Of a stretch of 64,000 bases of DNA, positions 36,708 through 45,917 are shown piece by piece (positions within the stretch are counted from its first letter, which is position 1; the number at the start of each line of letters is the position of its first letter). A program made the translations under genes and the position numbers. The DNA lies in the NCBI RefSeq assembly GCF_000178995.1, contig NZ_ADVZ01000003.1, forward strand, positions 372,001-436,000, given 5' to 3'. The stretch comes from Afipia sp. 1NLS2 (GTDB taxonomy: Bacteria; Pseudomonadota; Alphaproteobacteria; Rhizobiales; Xanthobacteraceae). The notes beneath the pieces are model-generated. The model was not told the DNA's origin. It worked only from the letters and a program-made list of their open reading frames with translations, and ran no database searches.

Positions 36708-37910
36708 TTATGCAGAGGCCCTCCGAGCTTCTCTCTTTCTACCCACCGTTTTACCCACCGGTTGAATACGAGCTTTTGAAGTGATGGCTTCCGCAGCTTC
36801 CCGCATGTGAAGTGGATGGTGATGGCCGTAAGTGTCGATGAGCACTTGCACCGACATGCCAAGGAAGCCCGCTGACTGCCAAAGATCAGCGCCTCGCTGC
36901 ATCAGCCATGTTGCCGCCGTGTGTCGCAGCGTATGCGGTGTGACGTTCCCTTCTGAGATATCGAGTTTGGCAGTTGCTACACCCTTGCCGAAACCATTCT
37001 TAACCGAAGTGACGGCCTTGCCGTGCCATTCAACAAAATGGTTGCTGACAATTCCTCGGTCCACCCACCGACGCATGTGCGCGAGAAGACGTGAGGGGAG
37101 GGCAACAGGTGGCTGCCGCTTGTTAGTTTTGCGTTTGCCGATCTTGAGGCGATAAAACACACCGTTCTCCAAGTCGACGTAAGAACGACCTTCTGCTTTA
37201 TATGGGGAAGCAGCGGCGATTGCGGCTGCACGGGTGCCGGTGTAGAGCCCTATTAGGATGAAGCGGGCGACGTGCCTCAGGGTGTACTTGGCTGTCGGGA
37301 CTTTTTTGCCATTGTGAGTCTGGACTTCGCGGTGTCGCCAGCATGCCCAGATAAGCTTGGCGGCTTCTGATCTCGTTAGCCAGCGGTCGCGAGGTTCGCC
37401 CTTTTGGGGGAGCCAGACGTTGATTACGGCGTGATGAAGATTTTCTTTGGCGTGATGATTTATGGCCGCCCGAAGGTCTTCCAAGTCGCGCCGCGCCCCG
37501 CCATCGCTCCGAGAAGCAGCATAGCTTTTGCACAGTTCTGTTGTTAGCGACCCCAACACAGTGCCGCCGAAGAATTTGTTTAAGCGCTGAATACGACTGT
37601 CGAACCGGCGCTTGTATAATTCGGTTTCGAAATCTTCTCGTCGGTCATTGTGATAGATCGCAAGGACGTCGGCTATATCGATGACGTCAACGTTGCGCTC
37701 TTGGCGCGTCGGCTCCCATTTCGCACCAATATAGTTGGCTAGGAAACGTTCTGCTGCCTCAGGTGGCTGGGTTTCAGTCGGGTGAGCCGGACATCCCGTG
37801 CTGGTCTGTTTGGATCCGTCTTTGATGATCCAAACAGCCGCTTCTGAGCGGCCATTCTTGGTTCTTGCAGGCCGCTTCCATAAGCGAGCGCCTTTGCTTG
37901 TCCTTGGCAT
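36708..37910 (-). CDS. Tyrosine recombinase (island A integrase)
   Basis: A 400-residue phage-type integrase. The catalytic domain shows Arg in YTGTRAAAI, HTLRHTAATW with the second His-Arg pair, GHHHP and nucleophile Tyr in LIDTYGHH. The N-terminal part has an arm-binding-like region (about 55-150). Its C-terminal coding end includes two ACCCACCG repeats, candidate arm sites. It points towards the tRNA, 12 bp from attL. Confidence 0.95.
   Translation of the reverse strand: MPRTSKGARLWKRPARTKNGRSEAAVWIIKDGSKQTSTGCPAHPTETQPPEAAERFLANYIGAKWEPTRQERNVDVIDIADVLAIYHNDRREDFETELYKRRFDSRIQRLNKFFGGTVLGSLTTELCKSYAASRSDGGARRDLEDLRAAINHHAKENLHHAVINVWLPQKGEPRDRWLTRSEAAKLIWACWRHREVQTHNGKKVPTAKYTLRHVARFILIGLYTGTRAAAIAAASPYKAEGRSYVDLENGVFYRLKIGKRKTNKRQPPVALPSRLLAHMRRWVDRGIVSNHFVEWHGKAVTSVKNGFGKGVATAKLDISEGNVTPHTLRHTAATWLMQRGADLWQSAGFLGMSVQVLIDTYGHHHPLHMREAAEAITSKARIQPVGKTVGRKREARRASA
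36741..36760. repeat. Left ACCCACCG repeat pair (candidate integrase arm sites)
   Basis: Two copies of ACCCACCG (36741-36748 and 36753-36760), 46 bp inside attL. The same pair occurs inside the right end of the island at 45763-45781. Confidence 0.6.
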
Positions 37911-37942
37911 GTTACCTCGTTGGATTTTTGTCAGCGGGCACC

Positions 37943-38383
37943 TTAGTTTCGAAGAGCCTTTTGTCGTCGGTTCTCGGCCGACGTTGGAAGCGTTGCTTGT
38001 TTGCTAAGTGAGTTCAGTCGAGCCTCTAAAGCTTGCTGCGAAGAAATGTCCGCGGTCGGGCTCGGTAAACGATTGTGCCGCCGTATCGTGCCATTTTGAG
38101 CTGCATTATGCTGCGCGGGGATGCGGCACAACGCTCGCATTCGTTGCATGCTTGCAGGTGTTACAAACTGCTTCCCGGCGATCAGCTCGTATTCCAATCG
38201 ACCACGAGCTATCTCGCGTCGAAGTCCTGAAACGGTCATGCCGCCGCCTGGAAAGCAGAAGGCGACAGCCGCTGAAAGGCGAAGCGGGGTATCTGGTTGA
38301 ACGACTTGGACGAGGGTGTTTTGTGAGAAGGCTGGCACCTGGGTGGCTGCCACCGGCGAAATATTTGCTTGTGCTGCCGTCAC
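37943..38383 (-). CDS. Excisionase-like helix-turn-helix protein
   Basis: A 146-residue protein. The middle part (MTVSGLRREIARGRLEYELI, residues 49-68, then AGKQFVTPASMQRMR) has the look of an AlpA/MerR-type excisionase helix-turn-helix that reads a DNA arm and selects integration or excision. The ends are unordered. Its start overlaps the Rep stop (ATGA, 38380-38383), and the integrase begins 32 bp downstream, so rep-xis-int form one operon. Confidence 0.6.
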   Translation of the reverse strand: MTAAQANISPVAATQVPAFSQNTLVQVVQPDTPLRLSAAVAFCFPGGGMTVSGLRREIARGRLEYELIAGKQFVTPASMQRMRALCRIPAQHNAAQNGTIRRHNRLPSPTADISSQQALEARLNSLSKQATLPTSAENRRQKALRN

Positions 38384-39183
38384 GACGCCGCCCTCAAAAT
38401 TGCTAGTTTGGAGGAATTATCCGATTTATTTTCGATTTTTCTTCGGATTTTTTCCTCAAGGATGACGGGGCTTTTTGCGATTTTCCGATTTAAAAATTCG
38501 GTCCTTTTATGGGGAGGGCAAGTTGCGATGCGACGAGCGTGGGCTCCTAACCTCAAATCTCGCATAAGGATGCCTCGAACATTAGCGCAAGCGCGCGTTT
38601 GAGGGGACAGATTGCGGGAGGTTCCGCAACGTTTCCCAAGGATGGGACCTCCTGCTTGATAGAACCGTCTTCCGGTGTAGGCGGCCTGAGGTGAGTTCTT
38701 GGTGACGTAGGTCAACACGTTCTTCTGTTTGCCTGAAGGAGTGATCTGGGTCTGATAAGTCGATGGTCGACAGTCGATTTCTTGAGGATCGCCCGGCCAT
38801 TGTTTGACCAATGCATCGAAGCGTTTCAAACGTCCCGCGGGCACATGCATTAAAACATGCAGGTGTTCATTTTTTCCGGTTTTACGTTCCGACTCCCGTG
38901 TCCATAGACAAGTGAACTCAAAATTGTTGTCGCGAGCGAATTGGGCGAGTCGGTTGCGCCACTTCGTCCACGTTCCGATGCGTTGCTTGAGCGTTTGAAC
39001 GTTGATGTCGCAAGGACGGAAGGTGATGAAGCGATTCAGCGGTTTTCCAATCTCGCGCGCAAAGTGCCATGCGGACTCCATGTTCTTTACGTCCCTGCCC
39101 GAAATGCTCTTGCTGACCTTTTGACGGCCGATCTTCCTCTTCTTAGTCCAAGCGTCATCTATCTGAGGGAGGCGTTTATCCAT
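38380..39183 (-). CDS. HUH-endonuclease replication initiator (Rep)
   Basis: A 267-residue protein with the three motifs of rolling-circle initiators in order: motif 1 FITFRP (about 52-57), motif 2 HLHVLMH with metal-binding H107 and H109, and motif 3 LTYVTKN with nucleophile Y159 and K162. I start at the ATG at 39183, where GGGAG is 8 nt upstream; an earlier in-frame ATG at 39210 lacks a site. It would nick and initiate replication of the excised circle. A single catalytic Tyr suggests plasmid-like Rep rather than a phage A protein. The family match is by motif, not search. Confidence 0.72.
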   Translation of the reverse strand: MDKRLPQIDDAWTKKRKIGRQKVSKSISGRDVKNMESAWHFAREIGKPLNRFITFRPCDINVQTLKQRIGTWTKWRNRLAQFARDNNFEFTCLWTRESERKTGKNEHLHVLMHVPAGRLKRFDALVKQWPGDPQEIDCRPSTYQTQITPSGKQKNVLTYVTKNSPQAAYTGRRFYQAGGPILGKRCGTSRNLSPQTRACANVRGILMRDLRLGAHARRIATCPPHKRTEFLNRKIAKSPVILEEKIRRKIENKSDNSSKLAILRAAS

Positions 39184-39481
39184 TTGCGGTGCTCCCAACC
39201 AGGGATGCATGATCCATAACCATAGAAGACAGCACCTGCCCGTTAGGCCGCAGATAAAATTTCATCGACGTTCGATAACTCAAGCGAGGCGGGCATAACT
39301 CGTCACGGCTACCGACATTTGGGATGGCGATACATTCTTGAAAGTTGAACGGTCGTTTTGGAGTGTGATGAAGGCCGGGGTGAAAAGCCTCTTTTGGAAG
39401 TTCGATCAATGAGGGTGTCATCTGATACGGGGGCCTGTTCCGATAAAAAATTTCGGTCAAGCGACATCGTTCGGATTCCAC
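39176..39481 (-). CDS. Hypothetical protein coupled to Rep
   Basis: A 101-residue frame (82 from an inner ATG at 39424) whose stop overlaps the Rep start as ATGGATAA, suggesting coupled translation. No signal, membrane span or known motif is seen. It could be a small replication or regulatory partner of Rep. Coding evidence is the overlap alone. Confidence 0.4.
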   Translation of the reverse strand: MESERCRLTEIFYRNRPPYQMTPSLIELPKEAFHPGLHHTPKRPFNFQECIAIPNVGSRDELCPPRLSYRTSMKFYLRPNGQVLSSMVMDHASLVGSTANG

Positions 39482-39634
39482 CTAGGTGGCCGAGCGGGTC
39501 GCTATCCAAAGATTTCAAGATGCTTCGGACGGTCTCTATAAGTGTTCTGTAAATGTTCCTTTGGCAAGCGAGCGCCAAGTTTTCTGTATCAATTTCTGAA
39601 GATAATGATACAAAGTATCAAATAAGATACTGGT

Positions 39635-40321
39635 ATGAATATGAAAAAGACCAAAGCGATTTCTTATCTTCGAACGTCCAGTGCCACGAATGTCGGAGTC
39701 GATAAGGACAGCGACAAAAGGCAGCGCTCGGCCATCCAGGCTTTTGCGAAGAGGCAGGGAATAGAAATCGTTGAGGAGTTCTACGACGCGGACGTGAGCG
39801 GCGCCGACCCTATTGAAACACGGCCTGGATTCTCGGCGCTGTTGGATCGGATCGAAGAAAACGGTGTGCGCACAGTCATAGTCGAAGACGTGTCGCGCTT
39901 TGCTCGGCAGCTCGTCGTTCAAGAAGCTGGCATAGTCGCTTTGATCGAACGAAACGTTCAAGTATTGACGGCTTCCGGCGATGACCTGACGGAAACCGAC
40001 GATCCGCTCAAGGTTGCGATGCGCCAAATTGCGGGCGTCTTTGCCCAGCTTGAGAAGGCCCGTTTGGTTGGGAAGCTCAAGGCTGCGCGGGACAGAAAGC
40101 GCGCTACCGGAGTGAAAGTCGAGGGGAGAAAATCTTATGCGGAAAGTGACAAAACCGGCCTGATGATCGCGACAGCCAAGAGCTTGAGGCGGAAGCCGAA
40201 GAACGGCAAGAGACGATCACTGCGTTCGATCTCTGCCATACTGGCCGAGAACGGCTTTCTCAGCCATTCAGGAAAGCCCTTTACAGCGACCGCTATTGCC
40301 AGAATGGTGGGAGAGCGTTGA
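39635..40321 (+). CDS. Serine recombinase (resolvase/invertase family)
   Basis: A 228-residue recombinase. Catalytic Ser lies in ISYLRTSS (residues 9-16), with the Arg motif VSRFARQLV and a C-terminal helix-turn-helix (RSLRSISAILAENGFLSHSGK). Length is that of small resolvases. Upstream at 39607-39630, GATAC repeats (two direct, one inverted as GTATC) may form its recombination site or promoter operator. It separates the replication half of the island from the restriction half. Confidence 0.9.
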   Translation: MNMKKTKAISYLRTSSATNVGVDKDSDKRQRSAIQAFAKRQGIEIVEEFYDADVSGADPIETRPGFSALLDRIEENGVRTVIVEDVSRFARQLVVQEAGIVALIERNVQVLTASGDDLTETDDPLKVAMRQIAGVFAQLEKARLVGKLKAARDRKRATGVKVEGRKSYAESDKTGLMIATAKSLRRKPKNGKRRSLRSISAILAENGFLSHSGKPFTATAIARMVGER

Positions 40322-40481
40322 CGATGATCGGGAGATAGGTGTCCCACTTGCGCTAATCGGCGCGAAGGGTGATCCGATCATTGTCCGAGATTGTCGCGTG
40401 AATAGCGATCAGGCTCAGATTTGGATTCCGTATAGTGAGGTCGATGCGAATCACGGCGATCAAGTCGCTTGCGTGGTTTGA
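40296..40481 (+). CDS. Possible small ORF between serine recombinase and mod
   Basis: A 61-codon frame from TTG at 40296, overlapping the recombinase end in another frame and stopping at TGA 40479-40481, which overlaps an ATG as TGATG. It shows a plausible beta-rich sequence (PLALIGAKGDPIIVRDCRVN) but has no clear ribosome site and no recognised family. Confidence 0.25.
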   Translation: MPEWWESVDDDREIGVPLALIGAKGDPIIVRDCRVNSDQAQIWIPYSEVDANHGDQVACVV

Positions 40482-40498
40482 TGGGCGATGGGGACAAA

Positions 40499-42778
40499 AT
40501 GCCGAGACTGACCGAGCAGGAACAACAGGAAATCATCCGGTTCATCGAAGCCGACAAACCGTTGCCAGAGAAATATCGCTTCCTGCTGTTCGACGACAAG
40601 CGCGAGGTTGAATTGGTCTGGAATGGCAAGACCAATGAGGTCTGCAATGTTGTGCTGCCATTTCAAACCATCGAGCAGGTCGATGAGCCGCGCGCGGAAA
40701 AACCAGAACAGACGGCCGCGCAACAGGATTTGTTTTTAACCGACAGCCGGGGAAGGCAGCTTCAAGGCTGGACCAACAAACTTATCTGGGGCGACAACAA
40801 ACTCATTCTGTCATCCCTCAAGAATGGGCCGCTACGGGAAGAAATTGAGCGTCAGGGTGGTCTGAAGTTGATTTATATCGATCCGCCGTTTGATGTCGGG
40901 GCCGACTTCTCTATGCCCGTTGAGATCGGCGATGACACATTCACGAAGAAGCCAAACATCTTGGAAGAAATTGCCTATCGGGACACGTGGGGTAGAGGTT
41001 CCGATTCTTTCATCTCAATGGTCTATGAACGATTGATATTGATGCGCGACTTGCTGGCTGGGGACGGCAGCATTTATGTGCACACTGGTCCAAACGTGAA
41101 TCATCTCTTGAGAAGTGCCTTGGATGAGGTTTTTGGGTCTTCACATCACCTGAACGAAATCATTTGGCGGCGAGCATTCGCTCACAATGACTCTGGTAGG
41201 TGTGGAATAATCCATGACTCAATTCTATTTTACTCCAAGGGGGACACCTGGATTTGGAACGAGGTGTTGCAGAAACCAAGTCCAGACTACATTGAGCAGT
41301 TTTTTGACCAATACGATCCAGTTCGTGGAGAGCGTTATAACCGCTTGCCTCTAGATGCACCTCGACATGGAGATGGAGGAAACCTCGTGTACGAATGGAA
41401 AGGCGCATGGCCTGCGCCTGGTCGTACTTGGGCGTACAAACGCGAACATATGGAGCGGTTCGACCGCGAAGGCAGGATACATTATCCGAAGAAGGAGGGC
41501 GGTAAACCACGCCTCAAGGATTTCGAGAGTGACTACAAGGGGATGGTACTCCAGGACATTTGGACCGACATAAACAAGATACATAATCAGTCTGTCGAGC
41601 TGTTAGGTTATGCGACGCAGAAGCCAGAAGCATTGCTCGACCGAGTAATTCGCGCCTCCTCCAATAGGGGGGACTTGGTGGCAGACTTTTTCTGTGGGTC
41701 AGGAACAACAGCTGCTGTCGCGGAAAAGCTGGGGCGGAAGTGGATTGCAAGTGATCTTGGAAAATTTGCTGTCCATACCACTCGCAAGCGCATGATCGGT
41801 GTACAGCGCGGATTGAAGGCCGAAGGCAAAGATTATCGTGCGTTTGAAATTCTCAACCTCGGCAAATACGAACGCCAGCATTATGTCGGCGTGAACCCGA
41901 ATTTGCGTGAGGAACAACGCCAGAAGCAACTTGAGGAAAAGGAAACGGCGTTTCTGGACCTCATCCTCCGGGCCTACCGCGCCGAACGCACGGACGGCTT
42001 TGCAAGCTTCCACGGCAAGAAGGCGGGACGGCTTGTCGCAGTCGGACCGGTCAATATGCCTGTGTCGCGGTTGTTCGTCGAAGAGATCATCCTCGAATGC
42101 CGCAAGAAGCACCTTACCAAGGTCGATATTCTCGGCTTTGAATTTGAGATGGGTCTGTTCCCCAACGTGCTGGACGAGGCGCGGGGCAAAGGCATCGACA
42201 TCGCGCCAAAATACATTCCGGCGGACGTGTTTGATAAGCGTGCGGTGGAGAAGAATCAGGTCTTTTTCCATGACGTGTCCTTCATCGAGGTGAAGCCTCA
42301 CGTCCAAGGCAAGAGCGTCGCGGTCGAGTTGACCGATTTCTCGGTGTTCTATTCGCAGGACTCCATCGCCAATGCGGAGGCGAGCCTCAAGGACAAGGGG
42401 AGCAAGATCGTCGTCGAGAAGGGGCAGATCGTCAAAGTCAGCAAAGACAAGAACGGCATCGTTACCCGCGAGACGCTGACCCAGAATTGGACCGACTGGA
42501 TCGACTATTGGTCAGTCGATTTCGATTTCGAAAACAAGCGGGAGATCATCCGTACCCAGAACCCAGATACCAGCGAATGGGAAGAATCGTGGACTGGCGA
42601 CTACATCTTCGAAAACGAGTGGCAGTCGTTCCGCACCAAGAAGGACCGCAAGCTTGAGCTGACCAGTGTTTTCCATGAATGCCCGCGGGGGCGGCGCAAA
42701 ATCGCCGTCAAGGTCGTGGACATCTTCGGCAACGACACCATGACGATTGCGGAAGTGACCGTGGGAGCCAAGAAATAA
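40499..42778 (+). CDS. mod: Type III restriction-modification system methyltransferase (Mod)
   Basis: A 759-residue N6-adenine methyltransferase of the beta class. Motif IV is DPPF in LIYIDPPFDVGADF (about 124-137), and motif I FCGSGTTAAVAEKLGR (about 398-413) follows later, as in beta-group enzymes. The target-recognition region lies between them (about 200-370). The C-terminal half is the Res-interacting part. GGGGA precedes the ATG at 40499; an ATG at 40481 is possible. The stop overlaps the res start (TAATG). Confidence 0.93.
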   Translation: MPRLTEQEQQEIIRFIEADKPLPEKYRFLLFDDKREVELVWNGKTNEVCNVVLPFQTIEQVDEPRAEKPEQTAAQQDLFLTDSRGRQLQGWTNKLIWGDNKLILSSLKNGPLREEIERQGGLKLIYIDPPFDVGADFSMPVEIGDDTFTKKPNILEEIAYRDTWGRGSDSFISMVYERLILMRDLLAGDGSIYVHTGPNVNHLLRSALDEVFGSSHHLNEIIWRRAFAHNDSGRCGIIHDSILFYSKGDTWIWNEVLQKPSPDYIEQFFDQYDPVRGERYNRLPLDAPRHGDGGNLVYEWKGAWPAPGRTWAYKREHMERFDREGRIHYPKKEGGKPRLKDFESDYKGMVLQDIWTDINKIHNQSVELLGYATQKPEALLDRVIRASSNRGDLVADFFCGSGTTAAVAEKLGRKWIASDLGKFAVHTTRKRMIGVQRGLKAEGKDYRAFEILNLGKYERQHYVGVNPNLREEQRQKQLEEKETAFLDLILRAYRAERTDGFASFHGKKAGRLVAVGPVNMPVSRLFVEEIILECRKKHLTKVDILGFEFEMGLFPNVLDEARGKGIDIAPKYIPADVFDKRAVEKNQVFFHDVSFIEVKPHVQGKSVAVELTDFSVFYSQDSIANAEASLKDKGSKIVVEKGQIVKVSKDKNGIVTRETLTQNWTDWIDYWSVDFDFENKREIIRTQNPDTSEWEESWTGDYIFENEWQSFRTKKDRKLELTSVFHECPRGRRKIAVKVVDIFGNDTMTIAEVTVGAKK

Positions 42779-45459
42779 TGGCGCTGCATCCGGACTTCCC
42801 GAACGATCCTCATGCCATCCTCGACCCTGCGATTCGCTGGTTTCCGGCTGACGAGGCCTTGCGCGAAACCAGCATGGACAAGCTCATGCCGCCGCTGGTC
42901 GCGGCGCTACGCCAGAAGGTCAAGGAGTTTCGCGACGGTGGCTATGTCGGCGCATCCGACACCAGCCGTAGCCTGTTGAACTGGTGGTTCAAGACCACGC
43001 ACTTGATTCCGCAAGCCGATGGCTCGATGGCCGAGTTTCAGTATTTCTTCGCCCAGAGGGAATCCCTCGAAACGATTATCTACCTGTATGACGTCGTAGG
43101 CGTGAACGACAAGTTCGACCTGATGCGCTTCGACAGCAGCGGGGCCGTGTCCGCCAGCATGTTCGACGAAACGTGGCGACGATTCGTCGTCAAGATGGCG
43201 ACGGGGGCAGGCAAGACGAAGGTCTTGAGCCTCGCCCTTGCATGGAGCTTTTACCACAAGCTCTATGAGCCGGATTCAGGATTGGCCCGGAACTTCCTTG
43301 TGATTGCGCCCAACATCATCGTGCTGGACCGCATCTACAAGGATTTCCAAGGGCTGCGGCTTTTCTTCAGCGATCCGGTCATTCCGGACAATGGCTTCGA
43401 TGATCGTAACTGGCGCGACGATTTCCAGTTGACGCTGCATCTGCAGGACGAGGTGCATATCACACGCCCGACCGGCAACATCTTCCTTACGAACATCCAT
43501 CGGGTTTACGCGGGGGAGGATATTGCCGCTTCGCCCGATGACGACAACACCATGGATTATTTCCTCGGCACCCGACCAACCGGTGCGACCACCGATTCCA
43601 AGGTGGATTTGGGCATGATCGTCCGCGATATTGACGAGTTGATGGTGCTGAACGATGAAGCCCATCACATCCATGACTCTCGACTCGCTTGGTTCAAGTC
43701 GATTGAGGACATTCACAATCGGCTTTTGCAGAAAGGAGCCGCGCTGTCGTTGCAGGTCGATGTGACCGCTACGCCGAAGCACAATAACGGTGCGATTTTC
43801 GTGCAGACCGTGGCCGACTATCCGCTGGTCGAGGCGATTTCACAAAACGTCGTCAAGCATCCCGTATTGCCGGACGCCGCCAGCCGGGCAAAATTGCAAG
43901 AACGCCAGAGCGCCAAATATACCGAGAAGTATGCCGATTATGTCGATCTTGGTGTGATCGAATGGCGCAAGGCCTACGCCGAGCACGAAAAGCTAGGCAA
44001 GAAGGCTATCCTGTTCATCATGACCGACGACACCCGCAATTGCGACGATGTCGCGGGCTACCTTGAAGGTCACTACCCCGATCTCAAGGACGCGGTGCTG
44101 GTGATTCACACCAAGGCCAATGGTGAGATTTCCGAAGCGGCCTCTGGCAAAGCCAAGGAGGAGCTGGAAAAGCTTCGCACGCAGGCCAATGAGATCGATG
44201 ATCCTGCCAGCCCTTACAAGGCCATCGTGTCGGTCTTGATGCTGAAAGAGGGGTGGGATGTGCGTAACGTCACCACCATTGTTGGGCTGCGGGCTTATGC
44301 TGCCAAGAGCAACATCCTCCCGGAACAGACCCTGGGGCGTGGCCTGCGCAAGATGTATCCGGGTGGTATCGAGGAATATGTCAGCGTCGTCGGCACAGAC
44401 GCCTTTATGGAGTTTGTCGAATCCATTCAGGCCGAGGGCGTGGAGCTTGAACGAAAGGCCATGGGCGAAGGCACCAAGGCCAAGACCCCGCTGGTGGTCG
44501 AGATCGACAAGGACAACGACAGGAAGGATATCGACGCCCTCGATATCGAGATTCCGGTGATGACTCCGCGCATCTACCGGGAATACAAGTCGCTCAGTGA
44601 ACTCGACGTGTCGTCTTTTGGACATAAGCGTGTTCCCTATCGCCAGTTCAGCGAGGAGGAACAGCGGGAAATTATCTTCAAGGACATCACCACCGGCGAG
44701 GTGACGCACACCACGATTCTCGATACCGCTGGCATTGCCGATTATCGCAGCGTGCTAGGTTACTTCGCCCAGACCATCATGAAGGACCTGCGGTTGGTCA
44801 GCGGATATGACGTTCTCTACGGCAAGGTCAAAGCCTTCGTTCAGTCGGAGTTGTTTGATCGGGAAGTGGAACTCGATAACGCCAACACCATCCGGAATCT
44901 TTCCGAATTGGCGGCGACCAAAACGCTGATCGAATACTTCAAGAAGGCCATCAACGACTTGACCGTAAAGGATAAGGGTGACGCCGAAATCCGCGATACG
45001 ATCAAATTGCGGCAAACACGCCCGTTCGTGGCCAAGGATCAAGGCTATCTAGTCCCGAAGAAGAGCGTGTTCAACCGGATCATTGGCGACAGTCATCTTG
45101 AACTGGTCTTCGCGGGCTTCCTCGACTCCTGCAGCGACGTGGTGTCCTACGCAAAGAACTATTTCGCCGTGAACTTCAAGCTGGATTACATCAACGCCGA
45201 TGGCAATATTTCCAACTATTATCCGGATTTCTTGGTGAAGCTGGACGAGAAGCGGATTGTGATTGTCGAAACCAAGGGGCTTGAGGACTTGGACGTGCCG
45301 CTGAAGATGAATCGTCTGCGACAATGGTGTGAGGACATCAACCGGGTGCAGCGCGATGTCGCCTACGACTTCGTCTATGTGGATCAGGAAAGCTTCGAGC
45401 AATACAAGCCGTCATCGTTCAAGCAATTGATGGACGGTTTCCGGGAATACAAAAGCTGA
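42778..45459 (+). CDS. res: Type III restriction endonuclease subunit (Res)
   Basis: An 893-residue superfamily 2 helicase-nuclease. Walker A ATGAGKT is at residues 141-147, the DEAH box in VLNDEAHHIHD, TATPK, then motif VI region EQTLGRGLRKMYPGG. A C-terminal PD-(D/E)XK nuclease reads YPDFLVKL and VIVETKG. All motifs are intact, so with Mod it should form a working ATP-dependent enzyme. Coupled to mod by TAATG. Confidence 0.94.
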   Translation: MALHPDFPNDPHAILDPAIRWFPADEALRETSMDKLMPPLVAALRQKVKEFRDGGYVGASDTSRSLLNWWFKTTHLIPQADGSMAEFQYFFAQRESLETIIYLYDVVGVNDKFDLMRFDSSGAVSASMFDETWRRFVVKMATGAGKTKVLSLALAWSFYHKLYEPDSGLARNFLVIAPNIIVLDRIYKDFQGLRLFFSDPVIPDNGFDDRNWRDDFQLTLHLQDEVHITRPTGNIFLTNIHRVYAGEDIAASPDDDNTMDYFLGTRPTGATTDSKVDLGMIVRDIDELMVLNDEAHHIHDSRLAWFKSIEDIHNRLLQKGAALSLQVDVTATPKHNNGAIFVQTVADYPLVEAISQNVVKHPVLPDAASRAKLQERQSAKYTEKYADYVDLGVIEWRKAYAEHEKLGKKAILFIMTDDTRNCDDVAGYLEGHYPDLKDAVLVIHTKANGEISEAASGKAKEELEKLRTQANEIDDPASPYKAIVSVLMLKEGWDVRNVTTIVGLRAYAAKSNILPEQTLGRGLRKMYPGGIEEYVSVVGTDAFMEFVESIQAEGVELERKAMGEGTKAKTPLVVEIDKDNDRKDIDALDIEIPVMTPRIYREYKSLSELDVSSFGHKRVPYRQFSEEEQREIIFKDITTGEVTHTTILDTAGIADYRSVLGYFAQTIMKDLRLVSGYDVLYGKVKAFVQSELFDREVELDNANTIRNLSELAATKTLIEYFKKAINDLTVKDKGDAEIRDTIKLRQTRPFVAKDQGYLVPKKSVFNRIIGDSHLELVFAGFLDSCSDVVSYAKNYFAVNFKLDYINADGNISNYYPDFLVKLDEKRIVIVETKGLEDLDVPLKMNRLRQWCEDINRVQRDVAYDFVYVDQESFEQYKPSSFKQLMDGFREYKS

Positions 45460-45864
45460 AGGCCAACCGCTGCACGATCATCCAACCATGTAGGCGCGTA
45501 TCAGAGCGGACCTCGTGTCTGGGAGGGCTTCTTCAGAGGGATATGCAAAGGCTAAGGAATGAGGCATGGAGCAGTCTCGTTCGCTTAAAGTGAACAGCCC
45601 GTGGACTGTCTGCAAAGATACGCCTCAAAAGGCCAGGGAAGCCCACCGCTGCGTTTAAATAGAACAAACAGAGTTTCTCCAAGGGTGGGGGCGGGCCCGC
45701 ATCTCTGCTCAATGAAATCGCACAAGCATCAATACCGATGACCTTCGCGTTCCTTGTTTCTCACCCACCGCTTACCCACCGAATTATCATGAACAAACGG
45801 TGATATCTGACGTCTCCGATAAACAAAAATGACTGTTCATTCAAATGGATAAAATGAAGCCAGG
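45460..45864. other. Island A right-end non-coding stretch with ACCCACCG pair
   Basis: About 400 bp without a supported gene. At 45763-45770 and 45774-45781 are two ACCCACCG copies, like the pair in the left end, 84 bp before attR. They are candidate arm-type integrase sites. I see nothing else. Confidence 0.6.
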
Positions 45865-45914
45865 CCGCTCATAACGGTCTGGTTGCAGGTTCGAGTCCTG
45901 CCGGGCCCACCAAT
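45865..45914 (+). repeat. attR of island A and presumed attL of island B
   Basis: Exact 50-bp copy of 36646-36695: the 3' half of the CAU tRNA including CCA. The upstream bases do not complete a tRNA, so it is a remnant only. A second integrase ends 3 bp beyond it. Confidence 0.95.
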
Positions 45915-45917
45915 GCT

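Larger units (their letters stand above)
36646..45914. mobile_element. Island A: tRNA-integrated element with HUH Rep and type III restriction-modification
   Basis: Bounded by the two 50-bp repeats, 9.3 kb. Contents in order: integrase, excisionase-like gene, HUH Rep, small coupled ORF (all minus), then serine recombinase, type III Mod and Res (plus). GC is visibly lower than the flanking flagellar genes. No relaxase, capsid or secretion genes are seen, so transfer would need a helper. I infer an integrative satellite-like or mobilizable element carrying a defence cargo. Confidence 0.9.

Noticed and set aside
45865-45914. Second tRNA gene
   Set aside because: Only the 3' half of the tRNA is present; the bases upstream do not form an acceptor or D-arm.
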